Below, piece after piece: positions 13,635 through 21,237 of a stretch of 23,211 bases of DNA. Every line of letters begins with the position of its first letter. The stretch's first letter is position 1. The position numbers and the translations under genes are program-made. The notes under the pieces were generated by a model. It did not search any database, was not told the origin of the DNA, and saw only the letters and a list, made by a program, of their open reading frames with translations. This DNA comes from Candidatus Nitrosopumilus sp. GTDB taxonomy: Archaea; Thermoproteota; Nitrososphaeria; Nitrososphaerales; Nitrosopumilaceae. The DNA lies in contig JAOUAE010000005.1 in assembly GCA_029861085.1 (NCBI GenBank), forward strand, positions 1 to 23,211. Reading direction: 5' to 3'.

Positions 13635-15377
13635 ATGGCTGAAGAAGACTTGTCACAAATTTCTGCAGGTCAGTTTGAAACAGTTTCACAGCTTATAGCA
13701 TCATCTGAATCACTTCAAATCGCATTTTCCATAATGATTATAGGAATAATTGGAATAGTTATCGGTTATAGGAAATTTTCATTTTGGGTAGGTTCACAGA
13801 AATTTTATTATCAAAGACCACACGCTTCACGATTTCTACGAAGAGCGGTTCTACCAGTTTTTGCAATTGTGTTTATCACGGTAATTAATGTTCACATACA
13901 AAGTGGTTTTTTGTTAGGAGATGACTTAACGACAGTTGGGGATGGTGAAATGTCACCTCAAGAAATATTTGTAAAAATTCTCAACACATTCAACATTTTG
14001 GTAATTGGTTATACAGTTTCTCACCTTGTCCCAATTGCTCTAAACAAGCATGAAAAATCTAAGTTAGAAAAAGAGGATTTTGATGCTTGGTTTGAAATGA
14101 GGGGGTTTGTTGATGATAAAGATGATTTCTTCCATAAATTGTACAAATGGGTTCCACCAAAAATCATTCCAGAAGACATCGGAGAAGAGGAATTCAAAGA
14201 AAAGCTGAAAACAAAAGAAGGTATGTTGGAGTTGGAGCAATTCAGAACAACAAAAGGAAATCCAATTGGTGGATATGAAAAATTAGTTGATAAACCATTT
14301 GAAGAATGGAAAGAATCTGAACGATTAAAATATAAAAAATATTATCAAAATTGCATTACCGGAAATAATCAATCTGGAAGAAAGTTAAACCCAGGTGCAA
14401 AACCTGATGAAATATTTCCAATCGATGTATGGAGAGAAGAGAAAAGAGTAAATAGTTATGAACCGTTAATTCCAAGTTCTCGTCCTCCAGGATATGCAAA
14501 AAAGAAAAGAGAAGGAATTCCAAAGTCTGCAAAACAGGTACTTCCAGTTGGAATTTTTGTTGCAACAATTTTAGGAGTTGTAGCTTGGTGGGGAGTTGAT
14601 TTGATTGTACTTGCTACAGCTACAGGAGGATTAGCAATTGGATTAGGATTAGCATTACAAGAGACTATGCAAAATTATTTTGCATATATTCTCATTAGAA
14701 AAGATAAAATATTTGTTGAAGGTGAACGCATAAAACTTGATACAGGATATAATGGCTATGTACACAAAATTACGCCTAGAGTCACCTATATTCGAGATGC
14801 GTTAAACGAATCAATTGCAATAATTCCAACAAGACAATTAGTCACCGCACAGATAATTAATTATACACAGGGAATGAAAATGGTACCTGCAATTGTGGAT
14901 GTAGGTGTTTCTTATCTTAATGATCCTAAACAAGTTTCAGCTATTCTTGTAAAAGTTGGAAAACGTGCAATGAATGAAGTGGTTGACGGTAAAGGTAGAC
15001 ATCTCATTAGACAAATTCATTGTCCATATTTGAAACACAATCAACCCAGTTGTGGTTGTGATAGAGATATTCATGTTGATATCAATCAACCAGTTGTGAG
15101 ATTTAATCAATTCAATGATTCCGCACTAGATTTTTCATTATGGGTTTATGTTAGAGATTATGGTGCACAATTCAAAACTAAAACTGATATGAGAATGATC
15201 ATGTATGAAGAATTCAAGAGATATGATATTAGAATTCCATGGCCAATTAGAACAATATACCAAGGAGATGAAAAACGTGAGCAAGAAGAAATCGAAAAAC
15301 TTAGTGGAAAAAGGAATGAGGTTATTGACAAATATGGTATGGGTGATATTGGTCGTGGTAGTGGTGAAGATGAATAA
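13635..15377 (+). CDS. mscS: large MscS-type mechanosensitive channel
   Basis: A 580-residue channel, twice the size of E. coli MscS. Hydrophobic segments: about 28-46, 70-88, 112-133, 302-320 and the pore helix 322-343 with the Gly/Ala pattern GGLAIGLGLALQETMQNYFA. The MscS beta domain follows (DKIFVEGERI, SIAIIPTRQLVTAQIINYTQ). With the N-terminus outside and C-terminus inside, the 160-residue charged insert (about 139-300) lies in the cytoplasm. The C-terminal domain has a small Cys cluster, C463, C473, C475, with His467 and His480 nearby, not usual in MscS. It releases solutes on hypo-osmotic shock. The start is ATG at 13635, with GGGGATT just before it. The radical-SAM aminomutase gene is divergent. 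Confidence 0.88.
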   Translation: MAEEDLSQISAGQFETVSQLIASSESLQIAFSIMIIGIIGIVIGYRKFSFWVGSQKFYYQRPHASRFLRRAVLPVFAIVFITVINVHIQSGFLLGDDLTTVGDGEMSPQEIFVKILNTFNILVIGYTVSHLVPIALNKHEKSKLEKEDFDAWFEMRGFVDDKDDFFHKLYKWVPPKIIPEDIGEEEFKEKLKTKEGMLELEQFRTTKGNPIGGYEKLVDKPFEEWKESERLKYKKYYQNCITGNNQSGRKLNPGAKPDEIFPIDVWREEKRVNSYEPLIPSSRPPGYAKKKREGIPKSAKQVLPVGIFVATILGVVAWWGVDLIVLATATGGLAIGLGLALQETMQNYFAYILIRKDKIFVEGERIKLDTGYNGYVHKITPRVTYIRDALNESIAIIPTRQLVTAQIINYTQGMKMVPAIVDVGVSYLNDPKQVSAILVKVGKRAMNEVVDGKGRHLIRQIHCPYLKHNQPSCGCDRDIHVDINQPVVRFNQFNDSALDFSLWVYVRDYGAQFKTKTDMRMIMYEEFKRYDIRIPWPIRTIYQGDEKREQEEIEKLSGKRNEVIDKYGMGDIGRGSGEDE

Positions 15378-15415
15378 TCTTCTCAAAACTTAAGAATCCC
15401 ATTAATTCACATTTC

Positions 15416-16297
15416 TTGTTGAGTAAATTATCAGTAATTGCAGGTAAATCTTCTGAGGATGTAGCAAGAAAATTATCTAGAAAAATAAAGGCAAATTTTG
15501 TAAAATCACAAATCAGAGTTTTTGCTGATGGAGAAAGTAAGATAACTCTTAGTGGAAAAATATCTAAAAAAAAATCTGTTGTTGTGCAATCAATTTATCC
15601 TCCAGTTGATACAAATCTAATCCAAGCATTATCATTAATTTCAAAAGCAAAAGAGATATCATCTGAAGTAATTGCTGTAATTCCATATATGGGATATGCA
15701 AGACAAGATAGAGAATTTTTACCAGGAGAAATAGTAACTATGAAAGTTCTCGGTAAATTGTTCAAAGGAGCTGGTGCATCAAAAATTATTGCTGTTGATA
15801 TCCACAGCATAGTAGGATTCAAACATTTTTCCATTAAAACAAAGAATGTTTCTGCAATTCCCGAACTTGTTCATTATTTCAAGAAATTGAGCCTGAAAAA
15901 TCCTCTTGTTGTTTCACCAGATCAAGGAGGAAAAGAAAGAGCAAAAGAATTTGCAAAAGAATTAGGCTCAGAATATATCACATTAGAGAAAAAGAGAGAT
16001 AGAAAAACAGGGAAAGTTCAGATAAAAACAAAGAATCTAGATGAAGTTGTTAATAGAGACTTAATTTTAGTTGATGATATGATTAGTACAGGGGGAAGTA
16101 TTGTTAAAGCCACACAATTTCTTAAGAAGCAAAAATGTAAAAAAGTATACGTTGCATGTACACATGCATTATTGATGAATGATGCAGAAAAAAGAATTAG
16201 AAAAGCAGGAGTAACCAAAATCATTAGTGCAAATACAATTCCAGGTAAGACCTCAATTGTAGATATTTCTAACACTATTGCAAAGGCAATTCAATAA
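15416..16297 (+). CDS. prs: ribose-phosphate pyrophosphokinase
   Basis: A 293-residue PRPP synthetase (ribose 5-phosphate + ATP to PRPP + AMP), of the short archaeal form. Motifs: FADGESKITL near the N-terminus, GYARQDREFLPGE flexible-loop/ATP region, DPQ-type loop SPDQGGKERAKEFAKELG, and the PRPP-binding LILVDDMISTGGSIVKA. The start is TTG at 15416 (a second TTG is at 15419); the frame has no ATG upstream of it before a stop. Its TAA shares one base with the ATG of the next gene (TAATG), so it heads a translationally coupled run of four genes. PRPP feeds nucleotide, His and Trp synthesis. Confidence 0.94.
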   Translation: MLSKLSVIAGKSSEDVARKLSRKIKANFVKSQIRVFADGESKITLSGKISKKKSVVVQSIYPPVDTNLIQALSLISKAKEISSEVIAVIPYMGYARQDREFLPGEIVTMKVLGKLFKGAGASKIIAVDIHSIVGFKHFSIKTKNVSAIPELVHYFKKLSLKNPLVVSPDQGGKERAKEFAKELGSEYITLEKKRDRKTGKVQIKTKNLDEVVNRDLILVDDMISTGGSIVKATQFLKKQKCKKVYVACTHALLMNDAEKRIRKAGVTKIISANTIPGKTSIVDISNTIAKAIQ

Positions 16298-17244
16298 TGC
16301 CTGAAAGTTTTTTTGTTTTATCTAAAGATTATCTAGAACTTGCTACAGATGAAATTATTTCACTAGCAAAAATGTATGATAGATTTTCTAAAATTAAAAT
16401 AATATCTAATTTGGTGATTGTTCAATCAAAAACAAACTGGAATGAGATAGCAAAAAGAGCTACATTTGTAAAAATTTCAGGACAAATACTAAGAAAAATG
16501 TCGGGTTTATTTTTGGATGAAGAAAATGTGGGAGTCCTAAAAAACGCAAAAACGTTTGTGTGTAGAATAGTAAATTTATCATCAAATCAATTTGACATTC
16601 CAGAATTAGAAAGTTCTATGGGAGATATGATATCAAAATTCTCTCATGCAAAAGTAAATTTAGAAAATCCTGATATTACAGTTTATCTAATTTTTACTAA
16701 TAATGAAAACTTTTTTGGATTTTCAAAACGGGTAAAAGATCAGGTAAGACCAAAAAAGATCAAAAAATACCCTCATGAACTAAATTGGAAGTTAACAAGA
16801 TTAATGATAAATCTGATAGGTTTGAAAAAGGGTGAAACAGTGTGTGATCCATTTTGTGGTACCGGTACTACGCTTCTTGAGGCAGAGTCAATGGGAATTC
16901 ATGGGATTGGATTGGATTTTGATGAAAAAATGTGTGAGATTGCCAAAGCAAATCTAAAAGTCAATAGATACAATTCAGAAGTCATTAAATCTGAATTTCA
17001 AGGATTATCAAAAATATCTGACAGATTTGATGGAATTGTGACTGATTTGCCATATGGTACTGCCTCAAAAACATCAGAAAAGCCACAAGAAATTCTAAAG
17101 AAATTTTTTGCTAGTCTTCCTAAAAGAAAAAAAGTAGCAATAATGTACAAAAAAGAATTAGATTTCAATTCAAAGTTAAGAGGATTGAAAAAATATCATA
17201 TCTATAGGCATAAAAGCTTGACAAGAACAATCTTGATTAAATGA
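16297..17244 (+). CDS. tRNA (guanine-N2-)-methyltransferase, Trm-G10/Trm11 type
   Basis: A 315-residue RNA methyltransferase. Residues about 1-150 fit the N-terminal ferredoxin-like plus THUMP region that grips the tRNA acceptor end. About 155-315 is a Rossmann methyltransferase domain with SAM motif I CDPFCGTGTT (183-192) and catalytic motif IV TDLPYG (249-254), a D-x-P-Y form typical of exocyclic-amine N-methylation. Closest assignment is the archaeal Trm-G10 enzyme making m2G/m2,2G at tRNA position 10. It overlaps prs by one base and RNase Z by four (ATGA), so it should be expressed with both. Specificity for G10 rather than another guanosine is inferred. Confidence 0.85.
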   Translation: MPESFFVLSKDYLELATDEIISLAKMYDRFSKIKIISNLVIVQSKTNWNEIAKRATFVKISGQILRKMSGLFLDEENVGVLKNAKTFVCRIVNLSSNQFDIPELESSMGDMISKFSHAKVNLENPDITVYLIFTNNENFFGFSKRVKDQVRPKKIKKYPHELNWKLTRLMINLIGLKKGETVCDPFCGTGTTLLEAESMGIHGIGLDFDEKMCEIAKANLKVNRYNSEVIKSEFQGLSKISDRFDGIVTDLPYGTASKTSEKPQEILKKFFASLPKRKKVAIMYKKELDFNSKLRGLKKYHIYRHKSLTRTILIK

Positions 17245-18140
17245 AACTTGTATTCTTAGGTACATCAGCAGCTCAACCCACTGAAAATAGAGGATTATCA
17301 TGTATTTGTTTAGAAAGAGACGGAGAGATCTTGATGTTTGACGCTGGTGAATCTGCTCAAATCTCTTTTATGAAATCAGGTCTAGGCTGGAATAAAAAAA
17401 TGAAATTGTTTGTCACGCATATGCATGGTGATCATTGTGTAGGAATTTTAGGATTATTACAAACAATGTCTATGCAAAATAGAACTGAAACATTAGAAAT
17501 TTTTGGACCAAATGGGATTGAAGAATTTATTGGTGCAAATATTAAGGTATTAAATTTTGGATTGTCATTTCCAGTTTTAATTACCACAATCAAAGAAGGG
17601 AAAATTTATGAAAATGAAAAGTTTTCAATATACGTTTGTAAAGCAAATCATTCTGTAATTGCATTCTCATATTTGTTTGAAGAAAAAGATAAACCTGGAA
17701 GGTTTAATCTAGAAAAAGCAAAACAATTAGGAATTCCCGAAGGAAAACTATGGAGTGAATTACAAAAAGGTTATCAGATTACAATTAATGAAGAAACAAT
17801 AAAACCTGAACAAGTATTAGGAGAAAAACGACCAGGGAAAAAAATTGGAATTTCTGGTGATACAATCCCTACTCCAGAATTAGAAAAATTTTTCAAAGAT
17901 TGTGATTATCTTGTATTTGATTCTACATTTTTAGATGAAGAAAAACAGAGAGCGCAAGATACATGCCATTCTACTGCAAAACAAGCCGCAACTTTAGGAA
18001 AAAACGCTAAAGTAAAAAATTTGATTTTAACCCATTTTTCAGCCAGATACAAAGATGAAATTGGACACATGAAAGAAGCACAAGAAATTCATAACTCTGT
18101 TATAACTGCAAAGGACCTTTTAGAAGTAGAAATTAAATGA
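17241..18140 (+). CDS. rnz: ribonuclease Z (tRNA 3'-processing endonuclease)
   Basis: A 299-residue short-form tRNase Z that removes the 3' trailer from pre-tRNA before CCA addition. The N-terminus FLGTSAAQPTENRG is the family signature. The metallo-beta-lactamase zinc motif is T-H60-M-H62-G-D64-H65. Other ligands are His137 (ANHS), Asp207 (SGDT) and His265 (LTHFSARY), and His243 in CHSTAKQAA is the conserved HxT catalytic segment. The exosite is the KPGRFN region (151-156). All catalytic residues are present. It overlaps genes on both sides by four bases (ATGA at 17241 and at 18137). Confidence 0.94.
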   Translation: MKLVFLGTSAAQPTENRGLSCICLERDGEILMFDAGESAQISFMKSGLGWNKKMKLFVTHMHGDHCVGILGLLQTMSMQNRTETLEIFGPNGIEEFIGANIKVLNFGLSFPVLITTIKEGKIYENEKFSIYVCKANHSVIAFSYLFEEKDKPGRFNLEKAKQLGIPEGKLWSELQKGYQITINEETIKPEQVLGEKRPGKKIGISGDTIPTPELEKFFKDCDYLVFDSTFLDEEKQRAQDTCHSTAKQAATLGKNAKVKNLILTHFSARYKDEIGHMKEAQEIHNSVITAKDLLEVEIK

Positions 18141-18868
18141 AAATGTTTGAGTTAATTGAAGATGAGGTAAAGAAATTTCAAAAAATTGTTTTTGTAACAG
18201 GAGCTGGAATTTCACAAGAAAGTGGAATTCCTACATTTAGAGGTGAAGATGGATTATGGAGAAATCATGATGCAATGAAGTTAGCCACAATTGATGCATT
18301 TTATGATAATCCAAAATTGGTTTGGGAGTGGTATAATGAAAGACGGATGAATATTTTTCAGGCACAGCCAAATCCAGGTCACAGAGCAATTGCTGAACTT
18401 GAAAAATATGTTGATGTTGTGGTTTTAACTCAAAATATTGACGGATTACACCAAAAGTCTGGTAGTTCAAATGTATTGGAACTTCATGGAAGTATTGTAA
18501 AGATCAAATGTTCAGTTTGTGATTATAAAGAAGAAATTTTAACAGAAATTTCTAATTTACCACCTCTCTGTAAATGTGGAAATATGCTTAGACCTGATGT
18601 TGTATGGTTTGGAGAATTACTACCTCAAGATGTATGGCAAGATGCTATGAATTTTGCAAGTAAGTGTGATTTAATGATTATTGCAGGTACATCACTTGTA
18701 GTATCCCCAGCAAATACACTTCCAATCTATGCAAAACAAAATAATGCCACACTAATAGAAATTAATCCAGAAAATACATCAATGTCAAGAGAAATGAATT
18801 TAGTAATCAGAAACACTAGTGCAGAATCATTACCAGAATTAGTTTCATTATTTAAAAATAAATTATGA
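18137..18868 (+). CDS. cobB: sirtuin NAD-dependent protein deacylase
   Basis: A 243-residue Sir2 enzyme that removes acyl groups from lysine using NAD+. Motifs: GAGISQESGIPTFRGEDGLW (22-41), TQNIDGLH (98-105), catalytic His117 in LELHGS, Zn cysteines C125, C128, C145, C147, and GTSLVVSPAN (184-193). Tyr66 and Arg69 (WYNERR) form the YxxR pair that, in SIRT5 and CobB, binds the carboxylate of succinyl- or malonyl-lysine. It is therefore a class III sirtuin and may be a desuccinylase as well as deacetylase. It is the last gene of the prs run, coupled to rnz by ATGA. An in-frame ATG two codons later (18143) is an alternative start. Confidence 0.93.
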   Translation: MKMFELIEDEVKKFQKIVFVTGAGISQESGIPTFRGEDGLWRNHDAMKLATIDAFYDNPKLVWEWYNERRMNIFQAQPNPGHRAIAELEKYVDVVVLTQNIDGLHQKSGSSNVLELHGSIVKIKCSVCDYKEEILTEISNLPPLCKCGNMLRPDVVWFGELLPQDVWQDAMNFASKCDLMIIAGTSLVVSPANTLPIYAKQNNATLIEINPENTSMSREMNLVIRNTSAESLPELVSLFKNKL

Positions 18869-19237
18869 TTGAAAAAGAATTTTATTAATTATTGTATTAG
18901 AAGAGTTCTTGAACTATAAACTGATTATATTACAGTTAGATAGTCTTCATGTTCAACAATTATATCTATAAAATATAGAATTTCAGTGCATGATTTGCAT
19001 TTATATCAAACATTGATGTAAAAAGTATAACAAAAAATTTTTCTTGTCTGCAATCCTATTACTACATTGATATTATTTATTTTACTGTTTGTATCAACAT
19101 ATTGAAGAAAAATATTACCATCAGATTATTGTTTAGTCAATAAAGAGAGTTTCAAATATTCTTGAAAAAATATTTTGAGTATAGACATTGTTTGATGGTT
19201 TTTGAATAGTTATTGATGAATTAGTTGATCCTAAATT
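18869..19237. other. 369-bp AT-rich gap with no recognisable gene
   Basis: I checked both strands and found only frames of fewer than about 20 codons, no tRNA-like TpsiC/acceptor pattern and no strong stem-loop. A TATA-like CATTTATATC near 18987-18996 has no open frame downstream of it. It separates the 3' end of the sirtuin gene from the 3' end of the small leftward gene at 19238, so it is a convergent gap, unusually long for this genome. A small RNA remains possible. Confidence 0.4.
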
Positions 19238-19594
19238 CTAATAACCTGTGAAAATATTTTGAATTAATTCTATGGGGTTGAAATTCGAAATTTCTTTTTT
19301 GATTGCTTTTTGAGAGGATTCTTTTGTCTCAGAAATTTCAGTTGTCACCTTATTTCCAATATTACTAATTTCATCAGATATTAATTCAGTTGTCACATTT
19401 GTAATTTTATCAATGGATGAATCAATTCTTTGCTCTACAGAATCTGAAGCTTTAGAACCAAAATCACTTACATCATTTTTTAGTGAATCAAACACAGATG
19501 CTGACGTTGTAGGAAACAAATTACCAATTTCATTAGAGAATATCATGCCACATAAGATAACAATACCAGCAATTATTCCTAGTTTTATGATCAT
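19238..19594 (-). CDS. small membrane-anchored coiled-coil protein, unidentified
   Basis: 118 residues. One hydrophobic helix at about 2-20 (IIKLGIIAGIVILCGMIF) is followed by a Ser/Thr/Asp/Glu-rich, heptad-like stretch (about 35-100: DSLKNDVSDFGSKASDSVEQ, then repeats of xxISxIxNKVTTEIS) and a short C-terminus FNPIELIQNIFTGY. It should sit in the membrane with the coiled coil outside or as a small anchored filament. The amphipathic repeats resemble apolipoprotein/LEA-like helices, but I cannot name a family. It is isolated from its neighbours by 369 and 84 bp gaps. Coding status is supported by clean helix periodicity and a proper start, though low-complexity composition leaves some doubt. 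Confidence 0.65.
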   Translation of the reverse strand: MIIKLGIIAGIVILCGMIFSNEIGNLFPTTSASVFDSLKNDVSDFGSKASDSVEQRIDSSIDKITNVTTELISDEISNIGNKVTTEISETKESSQKAIKKEISNFNPIELIQNIFTGY

Positions 19595-19678
19595 TAAGTA
19601 TAATTCTAAAAAATGGATTTTAGATTCAAACTAAAAAAAATAGTCAAAAATGAGTGAATTTTCTTAAGCTGATTTTCG

Positions 19679-20086
19679 TCAATCTCCAAAAACTATCCAA
19701 TCAATTATTCCATCAATATTTGATGAAGTCAGAGTCACCTTAATTGGTCCTAGAGGAGATTCTTCTGGTTCATCACAAATTGTCACTCTTTCAACAAAAG
19801 CTGCTTGTTTGTTAAGAAAAAACCAAGTAGTATCATTTTCCAAATTATTTTCTAAATTACGACCATAGGTTTTTTGAGATTGATTTGTATGGATTGTTTC
19901 ATAAATTTTTTCAAAAGATCTTAATTCTTTTGATTGAGCAAACATTGTGAAATTTTCATATTTTATTATTGAATATGGAAAAATATTAGCAATTGCCTTT
20001 TCTACTTTAGCTGGATCCTCAGAAGGGTTTAATGAACAAGACATCTCTATTTTACAATTAATGTTTGGGATTTTCATTTTTTCCAA
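19679..20086 (-). CDS. UPF0201 family protein (RNA-binding-like)
   Basis: 135 residues matching the archaeal UPF0201 family, whose fold resembles ribosomal protein L5-like RNA-binding domains. Landmarks: SLNPSEDPAKVEKAIANIFP near the N-terminus, FFLNKQAAFVERV in the middle, and the signature ESPLGPIKVTL plus a terminal IIDWIVFGD. Its start overlaps the last 13 bases of the upstream UPF0200 gene, so translation is coupled. In some archaea the two are fused in one polypeptide. An ATG three codons in (20077) is an alternative start. Biochemical role unknown; association with RNA is inferred from fold. Confidence 0.85.
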   Translation of the reverse strand: MEKMKIPNINCKIEMSCSLNPSEDPAKVEKAIANIFPYSIIKYENFTMFAQSKELRSFEKIYETIHTNQSQKTYGRNLENNLENDTTWFFLNKQAAFVERVTICDEPEESPLGPIKVTLTSSNIDGIIDWIVFGD

Positions 20087-20625
20087 CTTTGAATGACGTT
20101 AAAGGTTTTTTCAATTAATTCATCTTTTGTTAAACCAATATTAGATATTGCATAATCGGATAATGCAATTGAATTACTTATGCCAACACCCAATTCACGA
20201 TTATCTCTTTCATCAAAATGTTCTTTTGTTTGAGGATCATCTGATCTTCCTCTTTTTTGTAAAAAATCAAATCTAGTGTCTGTAGATGCATGAACTGCTA
20301 ATAATTTTACAGTACCAAATTTTTTCAGTACTTGTATCTCGTCATTTGATCTTATTCCATCTATCAGTATTACATTTGCAGTGGAAGATTCTATTTTCGG
20401 TTTAACTAGTTCTGCTATTGCACCAGGGCCATTTTTATCTCTAAGTTCAAGCATTAGTTTTCCAAGATTCTCTCGAGTTGATTCTAAGTTTCTTTTTTTT
20501 GCTTCCTCTCTTACAGCATTACCCATATTGATAATTTCGTATCCTTTTGATTTCAATCCTTCAGCAATAGTAGATTTACCAGCACCAGGCATACCTGTCA
20601 AGCAAACAATTAGTTTTGTCAACAT
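20074..20625 (-). CDS. UPF0200 family P-loop kinase (adenylate kinase-like)
   Basis: 183 residues of the UPF0200 family, a P-loop NMP/dephospho-CoA kinase-like ATPase. Walker A is G11-MPGAG-K-ST (CLTGMPGAGKSTIAEGL). NMGNAVREEAKKR (34-46) matches the family's NMP-side helix, VILIDGIRSNDEI is the Walker B/strand-3 segment, and KRGRSDDPQTKEHFDERDNRE is the LID-like arginine region. Substrate not established for the family. It is followed by UPF0201 with a 13-base overlap and is divergent from thpR with a 66-bp gap. Confidence 0.87.
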   Translation of the reverse strand: MLTKLIVCLTGMPGAGKSTIAEGLKSKGYEIINMGNAVREEAKKRNLESTRENLGKLMLELRDKNGPGAIAELVKPKIESSTANVILIDGIRSNDEIQVLKKFGTVKLLAVHASTDTRFDFLQKRGRSDDPQTKEHFDERDNRELGVGISNSIALSDYAISNIGLTKDELIEKTFNVIQSWKK

Positions 20626-20663
20626 GTATCAAAAAAAAGAGTCGTCTATGAAGCTACCGGAAA

Positions 20664-20673
20664 TTATTATAAA
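20664..20673 (+). promoter_or_regulatory. TATA box of the thpR-cca-kinase run
   Basis: TTATTATAAA is centred about 23 bp before the ATG at 20692 and 26 bp before the ATG at 20695. The second spacing is the usual one here and fits a protein beginning MRVFIAIE. Confidence 0.5.
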
Positions 20674-20691
20674 CATACATCAAAGAATGTT

Positions 20692-21237
20692 ATGATGCGT
20701 GTTTTTATAGCAATTGAAATATCAAATAAAGAGGTAATTAATTCCATAAAAATAATTCAAGATAAAATTAACATTGATGCAAAACCAGTGGAATCAAAGA
20801 ATTTTCATTTTACATTACAATTTTTAGGAGAGATTTCAGAAGAGATCATGCATAAAATCATTCAGGCTTTTCGTACAATTGAATTTTCAAGTTTTAGTAT
20901 CACTTTGAAAGGAGTCGGTGCATTTCCAAAATCCAAGTTTCCAAGAGTAGTTTGGATAGGGACGGATGAAAATGGGGGGAACATGTTAATCCAGTTATCC
21001 AAAAAAGTAGAAAAAGTGATGGAACCTTTAGGGTTTTTTTCAGATAAACCATTTAAACCCCATATCACAATATTTAGAATTAAAAAAAAGATTGAAGATA
21101 TAACAGGTGAATTGAAAAGTCAAAAAGTGATAGATTTTGGTATACAAGAGATTTCTAGTATTAAATTGAAAAAAAGTGAACTTACTTCAAGTGGACCAAT
21201 TTATTCGGATTTAGAGGAGATTAAAGCAATAAAATGA
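20692..21237 (+). CDS. thpR: RNA 2',3'-cyclic phosphodiesterase (LigT/ThpR)
   Basis: A 181-residue 2H-phosphoesterase that opens 2',3'-cyclic phosphates on RNA and can join tRNA halves in vitro in related enzymes. The two catalytic motifs are His39-Phe-Thr-Leu (NFHFTLQFLGE) and His124-Ile-Thr-Ile (KPHITIFRI), spaced as in the family. The N-terminus RVFIAIEI is the first strand. Start could be 20692 or, judging from TATA spacing and family starts, 20695. Its TGA is in the ATGA overlap with cca, so the two are coupled. Confidence 0.92.
   Translation: MMRVFIAIEISNKEVINSIKIIQDKINIDAKPVESKNFHFTLQFLGEISEEIMHKIIQAFRTIEFSSFSITLKGVGAFPKSKFPRVVWIGTDENGGNMLIQLSKKVEKVMEPLGFFSDKPFKPHITIFRIKKKIEDITGELKSQKVIDFGIQEISSIKLKKSELTSSGPIYSDLEEIKAIK

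Noticed and set aside
19413..19634. Forward 73-codon frame opposite the small coiled-coil gene
   Set aside because: The leftward frame has a clear membrane helix and heptad pattern, while the forward frame has no recognisable features.
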